This document shows, one piece after another, positions 33,792-45,520 of a stretch of DNA of 64,000 nucleotides. A model generated the notes under the pieces. That model was not told where the DNA came from and did not search any database. It saw only the letters and a program-made list of their open reading frames with translations. The stretch comes from Pontederia crassipes (Eukaryota; Streptophyta; Magnoliopsida; Commelinales; Pontederiaceae): positions 48,082,917 through 48,146,916 of the forward strand of contig CM060189.1 of the NCBI GenBank assembly GCA_030549335.1. The letters are read 5' to 3'. The translations under genes were made by a program, and so were the position numbers. Numbering within the stretch: position 1 is the first letter of the stretch; every line of letters starts with the position of its first letter.

Positions 33792-34025
33792 AAAATTGTT
33801 GAAGCTCCTTATCTAGAGAACTAAATATCCACACAATAAGCATAGAATTGCAGATCTCCCATGCTTCAACATCGATATCATCTTCAGAAGGTCGCTTCAC
33901 AGTTCCATCAATGAAATCGAGTTTGTTCTTCACACGAAGAGCATTTCTCATGGCCCTAGACCGTGTTAAATAGTTTGTTCATTTACACGGTGGCTTGGCC
34001 ATAGGAACATCGTTGTACTTCTCAA
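33792..34025 (-). pseudogene. Copia retrotransposon gag N-terminal fragment (UBN2_3 type)
   Basis: The minus strand reads SRAMRNALRVKNKLDFIDGT, VKRPSEDDIDVEAWEICNSM and WIFSSLDKEL. This is the family pattern of a W/S-R-AM-ALR-KNKL-FIDG opening, followed by W..CN.M and WI.NSL. A stop interrupts the upstream part at about 33980. It covers about 75 codons; no downstream gag or pol remains. Confidence 0.75.
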
Positions 34026-35707
34026 AGATTTTTGAATTGTAGTACTCTTGAAAAATTAAAGAAGTCTAAATATGAATTATCATTCCGTATAAATGGAATA
34101 ATCAAATAAATGCAAATAAGTTGAACATAAAACTTATACGGAGTTTGTTTGTCATCTCCATAACCAAGTCGTTAGCCTTCCCACTCCTATATGAGTAGTT
34201 TTATATAATTTATGAAGATCCACACTACTCTTCATTATCCTCCTATAAAAAAGCTTGTAACTTTTAAATTAGATAAATATAATAAAACTAATTAAGAAAA
34301 GACCAACATTATTCAAACCACCATGAAAGTTGTACAATCAATTGCGAAATTATTTTGTTACAACATTGTTGAATGCCTTTTCTTATCACCCCTAAATTAA
34401 GCTTAGGATAAAATTTATTTGAATCTTGAATCAATAAAAATATAGATTAAATAACTTGAACAAAAACATAATAGTCATAAGCTTCAAACAAAGTAGGCCA
34501 AAAGATGCGTGTTTCACTTCTCCTAGGATATCTCTCCATGTCTTGCATTTCACAATGACATAAGATTAATTATTGTGCTTATAAACTAAAGCAGACTTAA
34601 TTTACTTATGACAGAAAGATGTTATCCACGATAAACACTCCATCGTTTAAAGGCTTCCTTGGCTTCAGTCAAGGAAGAATTTGAATCTTACATGGGACCC
34701 ATAGGTCGAGAAGGGTAGATATGTCAGCCTTGTGGATATAATACACCATAAGTAGTAAACAATAACATGGTAATAATTTCCTAATGCATATTATTCTATA
34801 TATATATATACATATATAGGGTTGTAAGAGGGTGAAACACCTTTAAATTTGAGCTCTTTATTTTCAATCAAGGGTTCAAATTAAAACCACTCTTTCTCTC
34901 TCTAACCCAATCACTGTGGATAAATAAAAGATGTGATAGATTTTCTGTCAAAAAAGGCAATCTCCCATGAACCCACCTCACATTCATCCTAATCTCTCCA
35001 GGATCACGGAGAGCCGAGAAATTCTGCAAACTATGCATCAGGGGAGAAGGGAATTGGCTTGTCCAGCAAGCAGCTAGATCTTTTGATCCCGATGGCGACT
35101 ACACCACGGTGGTGGCACCAATGGTGAGTCCAGAGATGTTCACTGACAAGAACTTCTTCAAAAAGCAAGCATCTGGCACAAATGTGCTCTCAACGAACAT
35201 GAAGACCAAGTACTCGATGGAAAGCACATTGAGTTTGGGCATGTCATGGAAGTCATAAATGCCTAAGAAGTTCGAGTCCCTCTTCACGTCATGTCCTCTT
35301 TTTGCTTGATGCATTCGTGGACGATGTTGTTTGTGTTAGAAAATATCTCAGGAACTCTTTATTTTTCTTATTATTGGGTTATGCTAGTTAAGAGTTGTGT
35401 TGTGTGTTGTCAAATGTAGGTCCTTTGATCCTTGTTACATAATGTCTGCAAAGGTTTGAGATCGCGGCAAGGTTGGGATCGCAAGAGAAGGGCAAGGAGA
35501 GGGAGCTGCGAGAGGATCAAGAGGATCGGCGATGAGGGGCGACGACAACTATGAGAGAGATCGGAGATCGGCAAGAGGATCAGGCGGATCTAGCGAAGGG
35601 TTCACAAGAGCGATCAAGTGGCAGGGTCTTTCATTTTTTTCTCTGGCATCATCAATTTCACCAAGAGAGAGAGGACAAGAAAGCAGTTTTACGTCATAAA
35701 TTTTATT
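34026..35707. other. spacer with an unidentified coding-like patch
   Basis: Most of this stretch is AT-rich and empty. At about 35010-35260 the plus strand reads a coding-like stretch (GNWLVQQAARSFDPDGDYTT, VSPEMFTDKNFFKKQ, YSMESTLSLGMSW) that looks like protein text but matches no family I can name. It may be a captured or decayed host exon. The GA-rich stretch 35450-35610 holds nothing recognisable. Confidence 0.35.
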
Positions 35708-36253
35708 ACATATCCTTCAACTTAACATTTTCTCAACTCTACCCTTCAACTTCACTTTGTAGCTAATTGTCCTCCATCTATTAACTTATTTCAGTAAATG
35801 CCCTTTTTACCTACGCTCGATCATTTTTTATTGTACATTTTGCAACGTGACGTCCACACAGCTTATTTCTCTCTCTTCAACATGAGCAACTAGTCGACGT
35901 GGCATAACTAAAAAATAAAATAACATTAAAAAATATAATAATTAAAATTTAAAAAAAATAAAAAAGGGGGTGCCACCCGCTCCAATAGCCTCATCAGCGT
36001 CACCAACTTTATTGTTTATTTTAATATTATTTTTTAAAAATAATGCCAGATTGCCTAGTTGCTCGCATGAAGGGGAGAGAAATAAATTGTGTGGATGCCA
36101 CATCGACAACACAATTGGAAAACAACCAAAAGTAGATAAAAAAGATATTTGGTGAAAGAAGTTAATAGTTAAATATTAGTCTAGTTACAAAATAAAGTTG
36201 TAGGATAAAGTTAGAAAAACAGACAAAGTTGGAGAGCACTTACTGAAATTTAC
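35708..36253. mobile_element. non-autonomous element with 200-bp terminal inverted repeats
   Basis: The left arm at 35708-35910 pairs with the reverse complement of 36043-36253. Shared phrases include CAACTYTATCCT-type sequence, TTTGTARCTA, TATTAACTT-TTTCA, CCACACA--TTATTTCTCTC and GAGCAACTAG. The centre (35911-36042) starts with GGGGGTGCCACCCGCTCC, a small GC-rich core. There is no coding capacity. The arm sequence matches the right arm of copy B at 25330-25535, so these two belong to one family. Confidence 0.65.
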
Positions 36254-38039
36254 CCTATTGGTGGTTTCAATAGGGGTCATTGATCTAAATTTGATTGTTT
36301 AGATTGAGTCGCTTCATCTAGAAACACCTTTTGGGTGTTCTATTTTTATTTTTTCTGTATATGTGTATGTGTGCACGCGTAGCGCTTGGTATAATGTCTA
36401 TGGCTGCGGGGAGATCATCATCCTATGGTTGAGACGTCTCACCATTTGAGCACTACTAGAATGCAATGATTTGAAAACTTGGACTCGAATAATCATACTT
36501 GTACATAGTTTTTTAAACATTTAACAATGAAATATAATTTTTTGTTAAAATTCCATTATTTATAAGACAAATAAGACTATGTCATGTAATGCTTGATTCA
36601 TATTCAAACTCATCTTCCTCATTTTCATCATCATCACTATAATAGTGCATGGAATCATCATCGATTATGTCATTATTCATTTCCAAAGGTCTTAATTCAT
36701 TTGAATTCAAGTCTTCCATTGGGTGCAATGTCATCTAGTAACTGAATAATCTCCAACTTCCTCATGGCTTTAAAGTTGAGTTCATTGGATCTTCTTGATA
36801 ATAATCATCATCGGGTACATTGAAGTAAATAACAGCTCTCATTCACTTGTCATCATTTCTTTTAAGAAAAAAATTGCTTCTCACATTGCAAATTGTCCAT
36901 CATTCATCCTTTATACTTTTTTTATTGAGATTTAGTGCAATGCACTTATTGTGTTTGTTCTAACAATATGAACGGATTGTAACAATGAAGTCTCAATATA
37001 CTGGATATTATATACCTACTTCCGTGTGATATTATTTGTTCTGATCTTGGTTCACACCGTTTTGTCAAAATGTGTCATGTCTTGTTAAGGTCATATTTTG
37101 TACAACATCTCTCTAAGAACTCATGCATGTGGATATTAATCCATGGCATATCACTTGCATCTTTTCGCCCCTTAAGAGGCTCAACATTCTTATTAAATGG
37201 TCGCATTCCACCATACAAAGAGGCTCATGCTAAGTGGAGATACGTTTTGAATTATTTCCATATGCATAAGTCATTGAAGAGATTCTAAATACATATGACT
37301 ACATGGAATTAATTAGGCATAAGACATTTTAATAAAACATGCATGTCAAAGTTCATAGCGTAAGATATCACATATGTTAGAAATGTTTTTTAGTGCTAAT
37401 CTAGTGGTGCATTAGGTGTGCTACCTTGATAAATGTCGCATGCATGGAATGGTAGATTGATTAAGAAATATTATAGATGTTCGAGTCAAGTTGGACCGAT
37501 TAATTCAGGCAGTCGAACTGATTGATAACAAAATAATATAAATTATAAATTATTATAAGATCAATAATATATATGTGTGTGTGTAAATTATGATACTTCT
37601 CCTAGTGATGCATACTTTTGAACTTTTGGACTTTCTTACTCTTTCTCTTTTTTGTCATATAAAACATTAAAGATATTATACTTCATTTTTTCATCTTCAT
37701 CATATATATCATTATATTTGATTTTAGGTCAATATTATCACATAGACTAGCTAAGCCACAAGAGTCGTTATGTTTCATGCTCCACATGTGGGCATCATTA
37801 AGAACACACATACTATGATGGTGAAATATTCTATTCCTAGTCATTCTTAGGAACACGTACAACATTTTTTATGAGACACTTTGTTTCCACGAAGAATATA
37901 CACAAGGTAAAGGATTTTGCGTCGCATAAGTTTATACCTTTGAAGCACATACATCATGTGCATGACTTTACTTTTCCAACTTCACTACTTTGCTAAGTGG
38001 TAAAGAATTATATTTTTTTACTTGGGTGAATTTTGTAAA
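36254..38039. other. spacer containing a possible CACTA end and acidic-tail remnant
   Basis: CACTACTAGAATGCAATG at 36451 resembles a CACTA terminus. On the minus strand 36850-36590 carries an acidic tail (DDDSMHYYSDDDENEEDE) like the C-terminal end of CACTA DUF4216 proteins. If real this is the 3' end of a reverse CACTA element whose body is unrecognisable. From 37000 to 38039 I see no gene. A short (GT)n tract lies at about 37570-37582. Confidence 0.35.
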
Positions 38040-38827
38040 CCACTTTTACACAGGAACTCTCTCAGTATTTTTCTAAACAAAATGTTTCTTTCTTTTACAA
38101 AGCTAAGCTTACAAGAGAAGAAGAGATAAAGAAGAGAAAATTAAAAATGAAAACTTCAAGAAGAATGTCTTCTTTCGATAACTTGAAGTTCTTCTTCAAA
38201 GCTTGGATGGATGCACTTCCTTCTAGCTTTAACACTTCTTTTATAGGCCTCTGCAAGTGAGAAAGTCATCCAAAAATCATTCCATAATTTTTTCCTTCAA
38301 ATTTGATCGTTACTGTTCATTTGACTCAGAGATCGGTCGATCGCACATATGGACCGGTTGACCGGTACACTTTCTTTTATGAAAAATGTGACCGTTGGCA
38401 AATTCTGCACTGTCCGATCGATCTGTGTTTTGGACCGATCGACCGGTATCTCGACCGGTATAGTCTCTACATTCTACTCATTGAAATTAGGCATTTTCTG
38501 CATTGACCAGTCGACCTGTGTTCTGGACCGGTCGACCTATTTTCTAGCCGTCAGGTCGACCACCCTGCACTATTTGAAGCATAACGTTTTGTACAGTTAT
38601 GCAAATAAGATGATTTTTTATTCTATCGAAAGTTAACAGAATTCTTTACAATTTGGTATTTATGATTAATCCAAAATTTAATAGGATCATAGTTAATTAT
38701 TTAATCAAAGTATAATGCATAAAGTTATCCTTTTTTCTTTAAACTTTTTCAGCATTTTATCTTTAATCTTTAGAGGTTTGTATCATCAAAATATAATTTT
38801 ATATGTCATTAAAACTTAGATCCAACA
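38040..38827 (-). repeat. 3' LTR of the Copia remnant, truncated
   Basis: This segment aligns with the right LTR over its full length, from TTTTACACAGGAACTCTCTC to ATATGTCATTAAAACTTAGATCCAACA. The last about 400 bp of the LTR (the part carrying the GGTAAGGCACACCTC sequence) is missing at the left. On the minus strand it begins TGTTGGATC, a standard LTR start. Confidence 0.85.
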
Positions 38828-38845
38828 ATCTCCCCCTTTTTGATG
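38828..38845 (-). other. polypurine tract of the Copia remnant
   Basis: On the minus strand ATCAAAAAGGGGGAGAT directly precedes the TG of the 3' LTR. This is the primer site for plus-strand DNA synthesis in the element's replication cycle. Confidence 0.8.
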
Positions 38846-39261
38846 AAGACAAATCAAGAAATATGAAAAATGTATAAGTTGCAAAAAAGTTGTAAAATCA
38901 ATTTTACTCCCCCTAACACAACTTTCATATCAGGTGATATTCAGATCATATTTCTCCTATATTTTTCCCCCTTTCATAAAAAAGAATAGTTTGTATATGA
39001 AGAAATAACTCCCCCTCAATTTATGACTATTTAATGGCGAAATGAAAACTATTTGATGAAGGCAAAAATAATTAATAATCAAAATATGGCATAAAACTTT
39101 GATATAACAATGATATTCATGATATGTCAAAATAAAGTTTAGTATGCTCTCCTTATCACTATTACCAATTTTATATGTTCTCTCTTTTTAAAGAAATAGT
39201 AATTTTAAATTTTTGAGTGAAGTCAAAGATGGACGATACTTTTATCATAACATTTGTGCCT

Positions 39262-40753
39262 TTACATTTTCAATTCCTCCTTTACTTTACATGTGAGGCA
39301 CACCTGAAAAACAATCAACTTTGGTACCCAAACTTCTTTGGGTCCAATTTTGTTAGTCAAAGTTCCTTTTGAAACCCAAATCATGCCATGTTGTGTTGAT
39401 TTTCTTATTTTGCATTGATATGCATAATGACCATAAAAATCACATGTAAAACATTTGAATTGTGCTTTTCTATTAAAGGGATTTCCAATAAGAGTTTTTA
39501 TTTTCAAAGTATTTCCTAAGATTATTTTTTCTCATATGAGAAGTAGTCTTATTTTGTGAATTTTTCAAAAGATTATTTTTTTTTCTTTACTTTTTCTAAA
39601 GAACATGCTAGTTTTACAATTTCACAAGCATGTGTAATTTCTAAAGTATCAATTTCATTTTTTAGTTTTTCATTTTCCATAAAATATGTATTCTTTTCTT
39701 CTTTTAATTTTTCAATCTCATGTATTAATTTTTCATTTTCCTCTTTAATTGATAAATATCTTTTTATAAGGGAGGGAAGTTCTTTATTCATATCTAAAGA
39801 AATATTTTCTTTGGAAGAGTTCAATGAGTCATAATTTGAATTTGAAGTATTGGAAATTACCTCATCGTCGTGTGCCATTAAGCATAGGTATGCTTCGTCA
39901 CTAGAAGAGCTTGACGAATCACTTGTTTCACTATACTTTTCACATTTTTTCTTTTTACCTTTTTGAGAAGTCTTTTCTTTGTGATTTTTGTATGATCTTC
40001 GGGTAGACTTCTCATTTTTCTCTTTCTTTTTCATCAGCTTGAGATACTTATCTAGTTTTCTTGTGTAGCTGACGAGTCTTCTTTCGTCCACTTCTTCTTC
40101 ACTTGAATCTTCTTCTTTTCATTTGCTTTTAATGCCAATGTTTTCTTCCTGGAAACTTTTTCTTCTTGATCTTCTTGGATTGAAATCTCATAGGTTTGAA
40201 GTAAACCAATTAGATCATCAAAATCTAATTCGTTTAGATATTTTTCTTCGATCACGATCCTCTTCATATGCCATTTGGAAGAGAGAGACTTGAGAGTCTT
40301 TTTCACTTTTGGGGGTTAGTTCTTGGTTCGCCCAATGAGGCTAAGCCATTCAAAATATCATTAAACCGATTTATCATATCATTTATGAATTCATTATAAT
40401 AGATTTTGAAAAATCATATTGATGATTTAAAATATTCAATTTAGATTCTTTAACTTTGTCGGTTCCTTCATAAGTAGTGATGAGTTTTTCCCAAATTTCG
40501 GTTGCAATTTCACAACTTGAAATCCGATTAAACTCCGTTGAATTCAAAGTACAATAAAATATATTTTTGGCTTTCCAAGCAAGTAACTTTTCATGAACAT
40601 AATAACTTTTTTCAACTATGTCCCACATGTCGATATCAATAGAACAAATATATGTTTGAATTCTAATTTCCAATATGCAAAATTTGATGCATTTAAAAGG
40701 GGATGACGACTAATTGATTGGCCTTCGGCAAAACCAATTCCACTTGATGCCAT
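39262..40753 (-). pseudogene. Copia gag, frameshifted
   Basis: It starts at ATG 40753 (MASSGIGFAEGQSISR) and reaches a W-containing opening. A frameshift near 40665 leads into MWDIVEKSYYVHEKLLAWKA and EIWEKLITTYEGTDKVKESK, the UBN2-type capsid domain. Further on are SSKWHMKRIVIEE and LNELDFDDLIGLLQTYEI, a lysine-rich linker, and a C-terminal zinc knuckle (CFTCDFYGHYAYQC, CX2CX4HX4C) at about 39400-39450. After GPKEVWVPKL the frame ends where protease should begin. Gag packages element RNA in cytoplasmic particles; here at least three frame breaks rule out a full-length product. Confidence 0.8.
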
Positions 40754-40819
40754 GACTCTTAAAGATTGTTAAATATTAAAACAAGATGATTAAACAAAAT
40801 GATTAGATCTTAAAACAAG

Positions 40820-40841
40820 AGCAACCCACTCAAATACCAAA
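40820..40841 (-). other. primer-binding site of the Copia remnant
   Basis: The minus strand reads TTGGTATTTGAGTGGGTTGC immediately inside the 5' LTR. It resembles the TGGTATCAGAGC-type site complementary to initiator methionine tRNA, with several mismatches. Confidence 0.55.
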
Positions 40842-42005
40842 TATAAAATCCCAAAGGACACTAGGAGGGGGGGGTGAATTGGTGTTCAATCGAAAATATC
40901 GATTTTAAGAAAATCGTCGCGAAAGCTTAAAATCGATTTTTAAAACCTTTGCAATTCAAATCATAAATATAATGTGAGAGGGAGAGAGGGAGAGAGAGAG
41001 AGAAAAATTAAATACAAATAAACACGATGGTTGTTGATAAGGTTCGGCTATACCTTGGCCTACGTCCCCGCTTCGACTTCTCAACCTCGAGATCGTTGGA
41101 GATTGCATTAGAATCCCTTCCTTTGTTTCAAATGGGACAACGAAGAAAAAGCCATTTACACCACCGTCTTTTCTCCGCTTCGAGAGGTAAGGCACACCTC
41201 TCCTTTAATGAAGCTTAATCTTTTTTCTTGCTCAAGAGGTAAGATTTTGAACATCTTTTACATAGGAGTCTCTCAGTATTTTTCTAAATAAAATATTTCT
41301 TTCTTTTACAAAGCTAAGCTCACAAGAAAAGAAGAGAGAATGAAGAGAAAACTAAAATTGAAAGCTTTAAGAATAATGTCTTCTTTCGATAACTTGAAGT
41401 TCTTCTTCAAGGCTTGGATTGATGCACTTCCTTCTAGCTTTGACACTCCTTAATCATACCATAATTTTCTCCTTCAAATTTGGCCGTTATTGTTCATTTG
41501 ACTCGGAGGCCGGTCGACCGCACATATGGACCGGTCGACTGGTACACTTTCTTTTATGAAGAATGTGATCGTTGGCAAATTCTGCACTGTCCGGTCGACT
41601 TGTGTTTTGGATCGATCGACCGGTACAGTCTTGACATTCTGTTTGTTGAAATTGAGTATTTTCTGCATTGATCGGTTGGCCTGTGTTATGGACCGGTCGA
41701 CCTTTGTTCTGGACCAGTCTTCCAACCAGCAGGTCGACTGTCCTGCATTGTCTTAAGTATAACTTTTTGCACAATTATTGAAATGAGATGATTTTTTATT
41801 CTATGGAAAGTTAACAAAATTCTATACAACTTTGGTATTTATGATTAATCCAAAATCTAATAGGATCATAGTTAATTATTTAATCAAAGTGTAGTGCATA
41901 AAGTTATCCCTTTTTTTTAAACTTTTTCAGTATTTTAACTTTAATCTTTCGAGATTTGTATCATCAAAATATAATTTTATATGTCATTAAGACATAGATA
42001 CAAAA
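40842..42005 (-). repeat. 5' LTR of the Copia remnant
   Basis: The LTR is 1164 bp. On the plus strand it begins TATAAAATCCCAAAGGACAC + TAGGAGGGGG and ends CATTAAGACATAGATACAA. It carries ACACGATGGTTGTTGATAAG also found at 15600. At 41505-41740 there are at least six copies of a palindromic GACCGGTCGACC-like motif. Confidence 0.85.
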
Positions 42006-43015
42006 GATCCACTAGTTGAATCGATATGTGGCCGGTCGAGTGATAACTTGGAACAACTTACAAAAGTGCAACCAGCCAAGTCATCAGTCGACCGCCTATA
42101 CGATCGGTCAACATCAAAGGCTTTATCGGAGGAGATTCAATACGTTATCGGTCGATCGCCTATATGACCGGTTAACATCATAGGCTTTGACAGACAAGTT
42201 TTGATACATCACCGGTCGACTGCCCACACGACTAGTCAACATCAGGGCTTTGCCGGACGAGATTCAACACATCACTAGTCCACCACCCACACAACCAGCC
42301 AACATCAGTGTCATTGCCGGTCGTGTACCCAGTCTAATGGCCGATCAACAGGACAGAAGATCAACTAAAGAACTAGACAATGATTACATTAATAATTGGC
42401 AAACGTTATTGGTCGTAGACTGACATGGAAAATAATGACTATTTTTTAATCAGAAAATTCTAGAAAAGATTTTGGACATATATAACAACTAAATAAAACA
42501 TATAAAAGGAGTGTCAAAACCTAAATAAAGATTATTCAAGCAAGAAAAATCACTATATAGCTTCTTTCAAGTTCGAAATATTTTCTTGAGCCAAAACGTG
42601 CAAATCATTCCTTCTCGCTTTTAATACCTAAGTGTGAGTATTCTTTGTAAGATGATAAAATTGGAGAAAATTCTTATGTTTTTTAGTGAATTTGAAAGTT
42701 CCTTGTAAGAAGAGGTGTGTCTTACCTCTTGAGTAAAGAAGAAGGTGGTAAGATATAAATGATTATTTTCTCTCTAGAAGAAAAGAGAAAGCTAGTGGAT
42801 TTTCGACGATCTTGAGGTCGAGAAGTTGGAGCGGGGATGTAGGTCTTGGACTAAATGTCATCAACATATCGTGTCTTCTCGAGTTTGATTCTTCTACGTG
42901 CTATCTACTATTACAAACTTTCTTGTGATAATTTTTCTAAAATCTATTTTAACATTTTTTATTAAAATTTTTATACACCAATTCAACCTCCTCTAGGTGC
43001 TTTCAATCCTACAAT
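42006..43015 (+). mobile_element. related LTR-like segment in plus orientation
   Basis: The right end reads CCAATTCAACCTCCTCTAGG + TGCTTTCAATCC, which is the reverse complement of the LTR ends at 15413 and 40842. Upstream are GAGGTCGAGAAGTTGGAGCG and the GTAAGAAGAGGTGTGTCTTA segment, both conserved in the LTR family. The left part, 42030-42350, holds four diverged tandem copies of a unit of about 65 bp with CGGTCGACYGCCYACACGAC and AACATCA-GGCTTTGCCGG. It is a second, subfamily-different LTR lying against the first in opposite orientation. Confidence 0.6.
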
Positions 43016-43369
43016 ACAGGGAGAATCTCAACAGTGATGTCTCATGCCAGCAAAGATGAAGGAGGTCGACAGCATACACGATTCACGTTAGCAACGAGCC
43101 CCTTTGTGTTTCGCGTCGTGCAGGACGACAATGAAGTAGAGAGTGGATCTCCGTAGCGATTCATGTTCACATCAGCGGTGATGCTTGTTCACATCAGCGG
43201 CAACATTATTCAACCTAGGTCAAGATGTTGTTGATGGGGCACGAGAGCGAGCACACCATCTACATTTTTTAGGTAAACCAGCCTTCTAAAGAGAAAATTG
43301 ATTTTGTAAAAGGTGAACCGACCTCATTAAAAGGGTGGACTGCTAATGAATTGCACACATCCCAACGGA
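43016..43369. other. spacer between LTR fragments
   Basis: I see no gene here. GTTCACATCAGCGGYRAYRYT is repeated twice in tandem at about 43167-43208. Confidence 0.4.
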
Positions 43370-43690
43370 TCGTCTGTCATCCAAAATTTGCTTCACAAAT
43401 TCCTCCTTCAAATTTGACCGTTACTATTTTGATCATAACTTTCTGCACAGTTATCCAAATTAGATGATCTTAAACTTTATCTAAAGCTAACAGAATTATC
43501 TAAAACTTTGATGTTTATCATTCATCCAAAATATAATCATATCATAGTAAATTATGCAGTCAAAGTTCGTGCATAAGGCTATATCTTTTTCTTACACTTT
43601 TTCAGCATTTTAACTTTAATCTTTTGAAGTTTGTTTAATCAAAATATAATTTTACATGTCATTAAAACTTTGACGCAACACCTACACCAT
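43370..43690 (-). mobile_element. third Copia LTR fragment
   Basis: The sequence from TTCCTCCTTCAAATTTGACC to ATGTCATTAAAACTTTGACG matches the terminal 300 bp of the LTRs at 38560-38820 and 41740-42000, in the same orientation. The palindromic GGTCGACC motif region is missing, as if deleted. Confidence 0.7.
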
Positions 43691-45377
43691 TAGTATGTCT
43701 TAATTATGTGATTTATACAGTTTGCCATTAATTAAGAACACCCCTAACACTTCCGCTTTTGACGCTACATCCTTCTAGTATGCCATCACTGGTAAGAATC
43801 ATCTAAACTTAAACTCGTACTAAAGCTAGACAGATTTATAACATGGTGTTTTGTTATGTGCTTCAAATTTTATGTAATTCTATTTGTGGAAGAGGAGACA
43901 GCGAATGAGAACTTCTCTTTTTATGGACCATGATTGAGAATTTGACCCATAACTTTGAGAAGCATTCCAGGAAGAAAGGGTGCATTGCCATCGGAGGCTT
44001 AGTCACACCCTTTGCATGGCATTATAATTTATACTTAGAATGTCTCATTCCTTAATCAAGGCAAGGCAGTTCATAAGAAATAACAGAGTTTTCTTCACTT
44101 TTAGAGGGAGATCTCACAAGATTCTAGGTACAAATCGTGCTAGAGTTACACCTTTTCACAAGGCTAATTGGTTATATTTTCCACCATTGGCCATTCCACT
44201 TGACGTTGGGAGCCACTTGAGGATGAGCCAATACCCCAGCCATCACAGGACGGTGCAGGACCCTCATAGTTATCCACCCCCTCCTACATTTGACTTTTGA
44301 ATTTTTTCCTTGGCAAGTGTAGATGGATGCTATACGAACTAATCACACATGGTACTATCTATTAGTGAAGGAACAATTGAACTGCATGCAGATTGCAGCC
44401 CAGGAGGATCGAACACTATTTCATTGCCTTATATAAGACATCGTCAGGAAAGATCGAGATGTTTGTCAGATAGTCCAGTGGCACAAGAGTCATATAGATC
44501 TGGATGATACCACTTTTAGACCTCCACCTCTGCCGCCTCCACCTAAGTTTGATTAGCAAGGTTGTGCCTTTCACACTTACTCTTTTTGTTGTGTCCCGAG
44601 GACAATGCTTCTTTCAAGTTCGGGGTTGTATGCATTTATGTTTCTTGCATCATGATAATCGTATGTTTTTCAAACTTTGTAAAAAACTCTCTTTCCTTAC
44701 TATTCTCAATTATTTTTATATTCCCTTAGTTGTGATCGAAGGTTTCAAGAACATCTCGTTGCTTATGAAATTCTTTATCAATGTGTTTTTCCATGTATCG
44801 CCTCAATATAGGGTTTTTGGAAAAGTAGTTGGAGCTTATTCGATTTATTTTTCTTTGAGGATCTCTATCTGTTAGTATTTTCTCAATTTTGACAAAAGTA
44901 GTCTCCTTGTTGAAATTTCTAAATCTTTGTTGACCAAAAGAAAAAAAACTTCCAAAGAAGTTGCATAAAATAAAAAGCGTTATCTCTGGCACCTTGGTGT
45001 GTTCGAGCCATTATATCCATAGGGAATTCTTGCAGGTCAATTGGTCTTGGATTTGTCGATCGAAAACTTGTTACATGGACCACTTTGATCAAGATGGCGA
45101 AACACGTGAAAAAAAGAAGAAAGAAGCTCACCTTATATTTATAATTTCAACGTTAAGACTTATTTTTATTTATATAGTTGAGACTAACTGTTTATTGATT
45201 TAAAAATGTCCTAGCATCATATATTCTTTGAAGCAGGGATCAATTGGAAAGAGAAGAGATACTTTGATGATATAAGAAAAATAAATAATGAAAAGAGAAA
45301 AGTATTAGTAATTTGATGAAGAACATATCTTATCTTGAATCTTACTTGAGGACAAGTAAATATTCAAACTTGGGGAT
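43691..45377 (+). mobile_element. 3' part of a Gypsy-like retrotransposon
   Basis: There is no full coding sequence. At 44335-44560 the plus strand has a peptide ending in a proline-rich run (PPPLPPPPKFD). At 44595-44625 the phrase CCCGAGGACAATGCTTCTTT + CAAGTTCGGGG, and at 45349-45376 the phrase TTGAGGACAAGTAAATATTC + AAACTTGGGG, follow the pattern of purine tracts that end plant Gypsy coding regions. The lineage is not certain. Confidence 0.5.
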
Positions 45378-45482
45378 TGTTTTGCATGTTCATTTCTATA
45401 TATTATTTTGCTCTTTAATAAGTTAAAATTAAATAAAGCATGTATCAATTTTTTTGTGAGAAAATTATTATTATTATTATTA

Positions 45483-45520
<38 letters not shown>

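Larger units (their letters stand above)
38040..42005 (-). mobile_element. SIRE/Maximus-like Copia retrotransposon, pol deleted
   Basis: Two direct long terminal repeats (about 38040-38827, truncated; 40842-42005, full) flank about 2 kb holding gag on the minus strand, a primer-binding site and purine-rich tracts. The tract AAAAAGGGGGAGAT lies directly next to the left LTR, and further AGGGGGAG blocks lie at 38912-38917 and about 39010. Multiple such blocks are a habit of SIRE-type elements. Protease, integrase, reverse transcriptase and RNase H are absent, so it could move only with helper proteins. LTR divergence is clearly visible, so it is not recent. Confidence 0.85.

Noticed and set aside
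42030..42350. Second candidate spaced-repeat array
   Set aside because: The roughly 65-bp tandem units diverge along their whole length and belong to an LTR, so no spacer structure exists.
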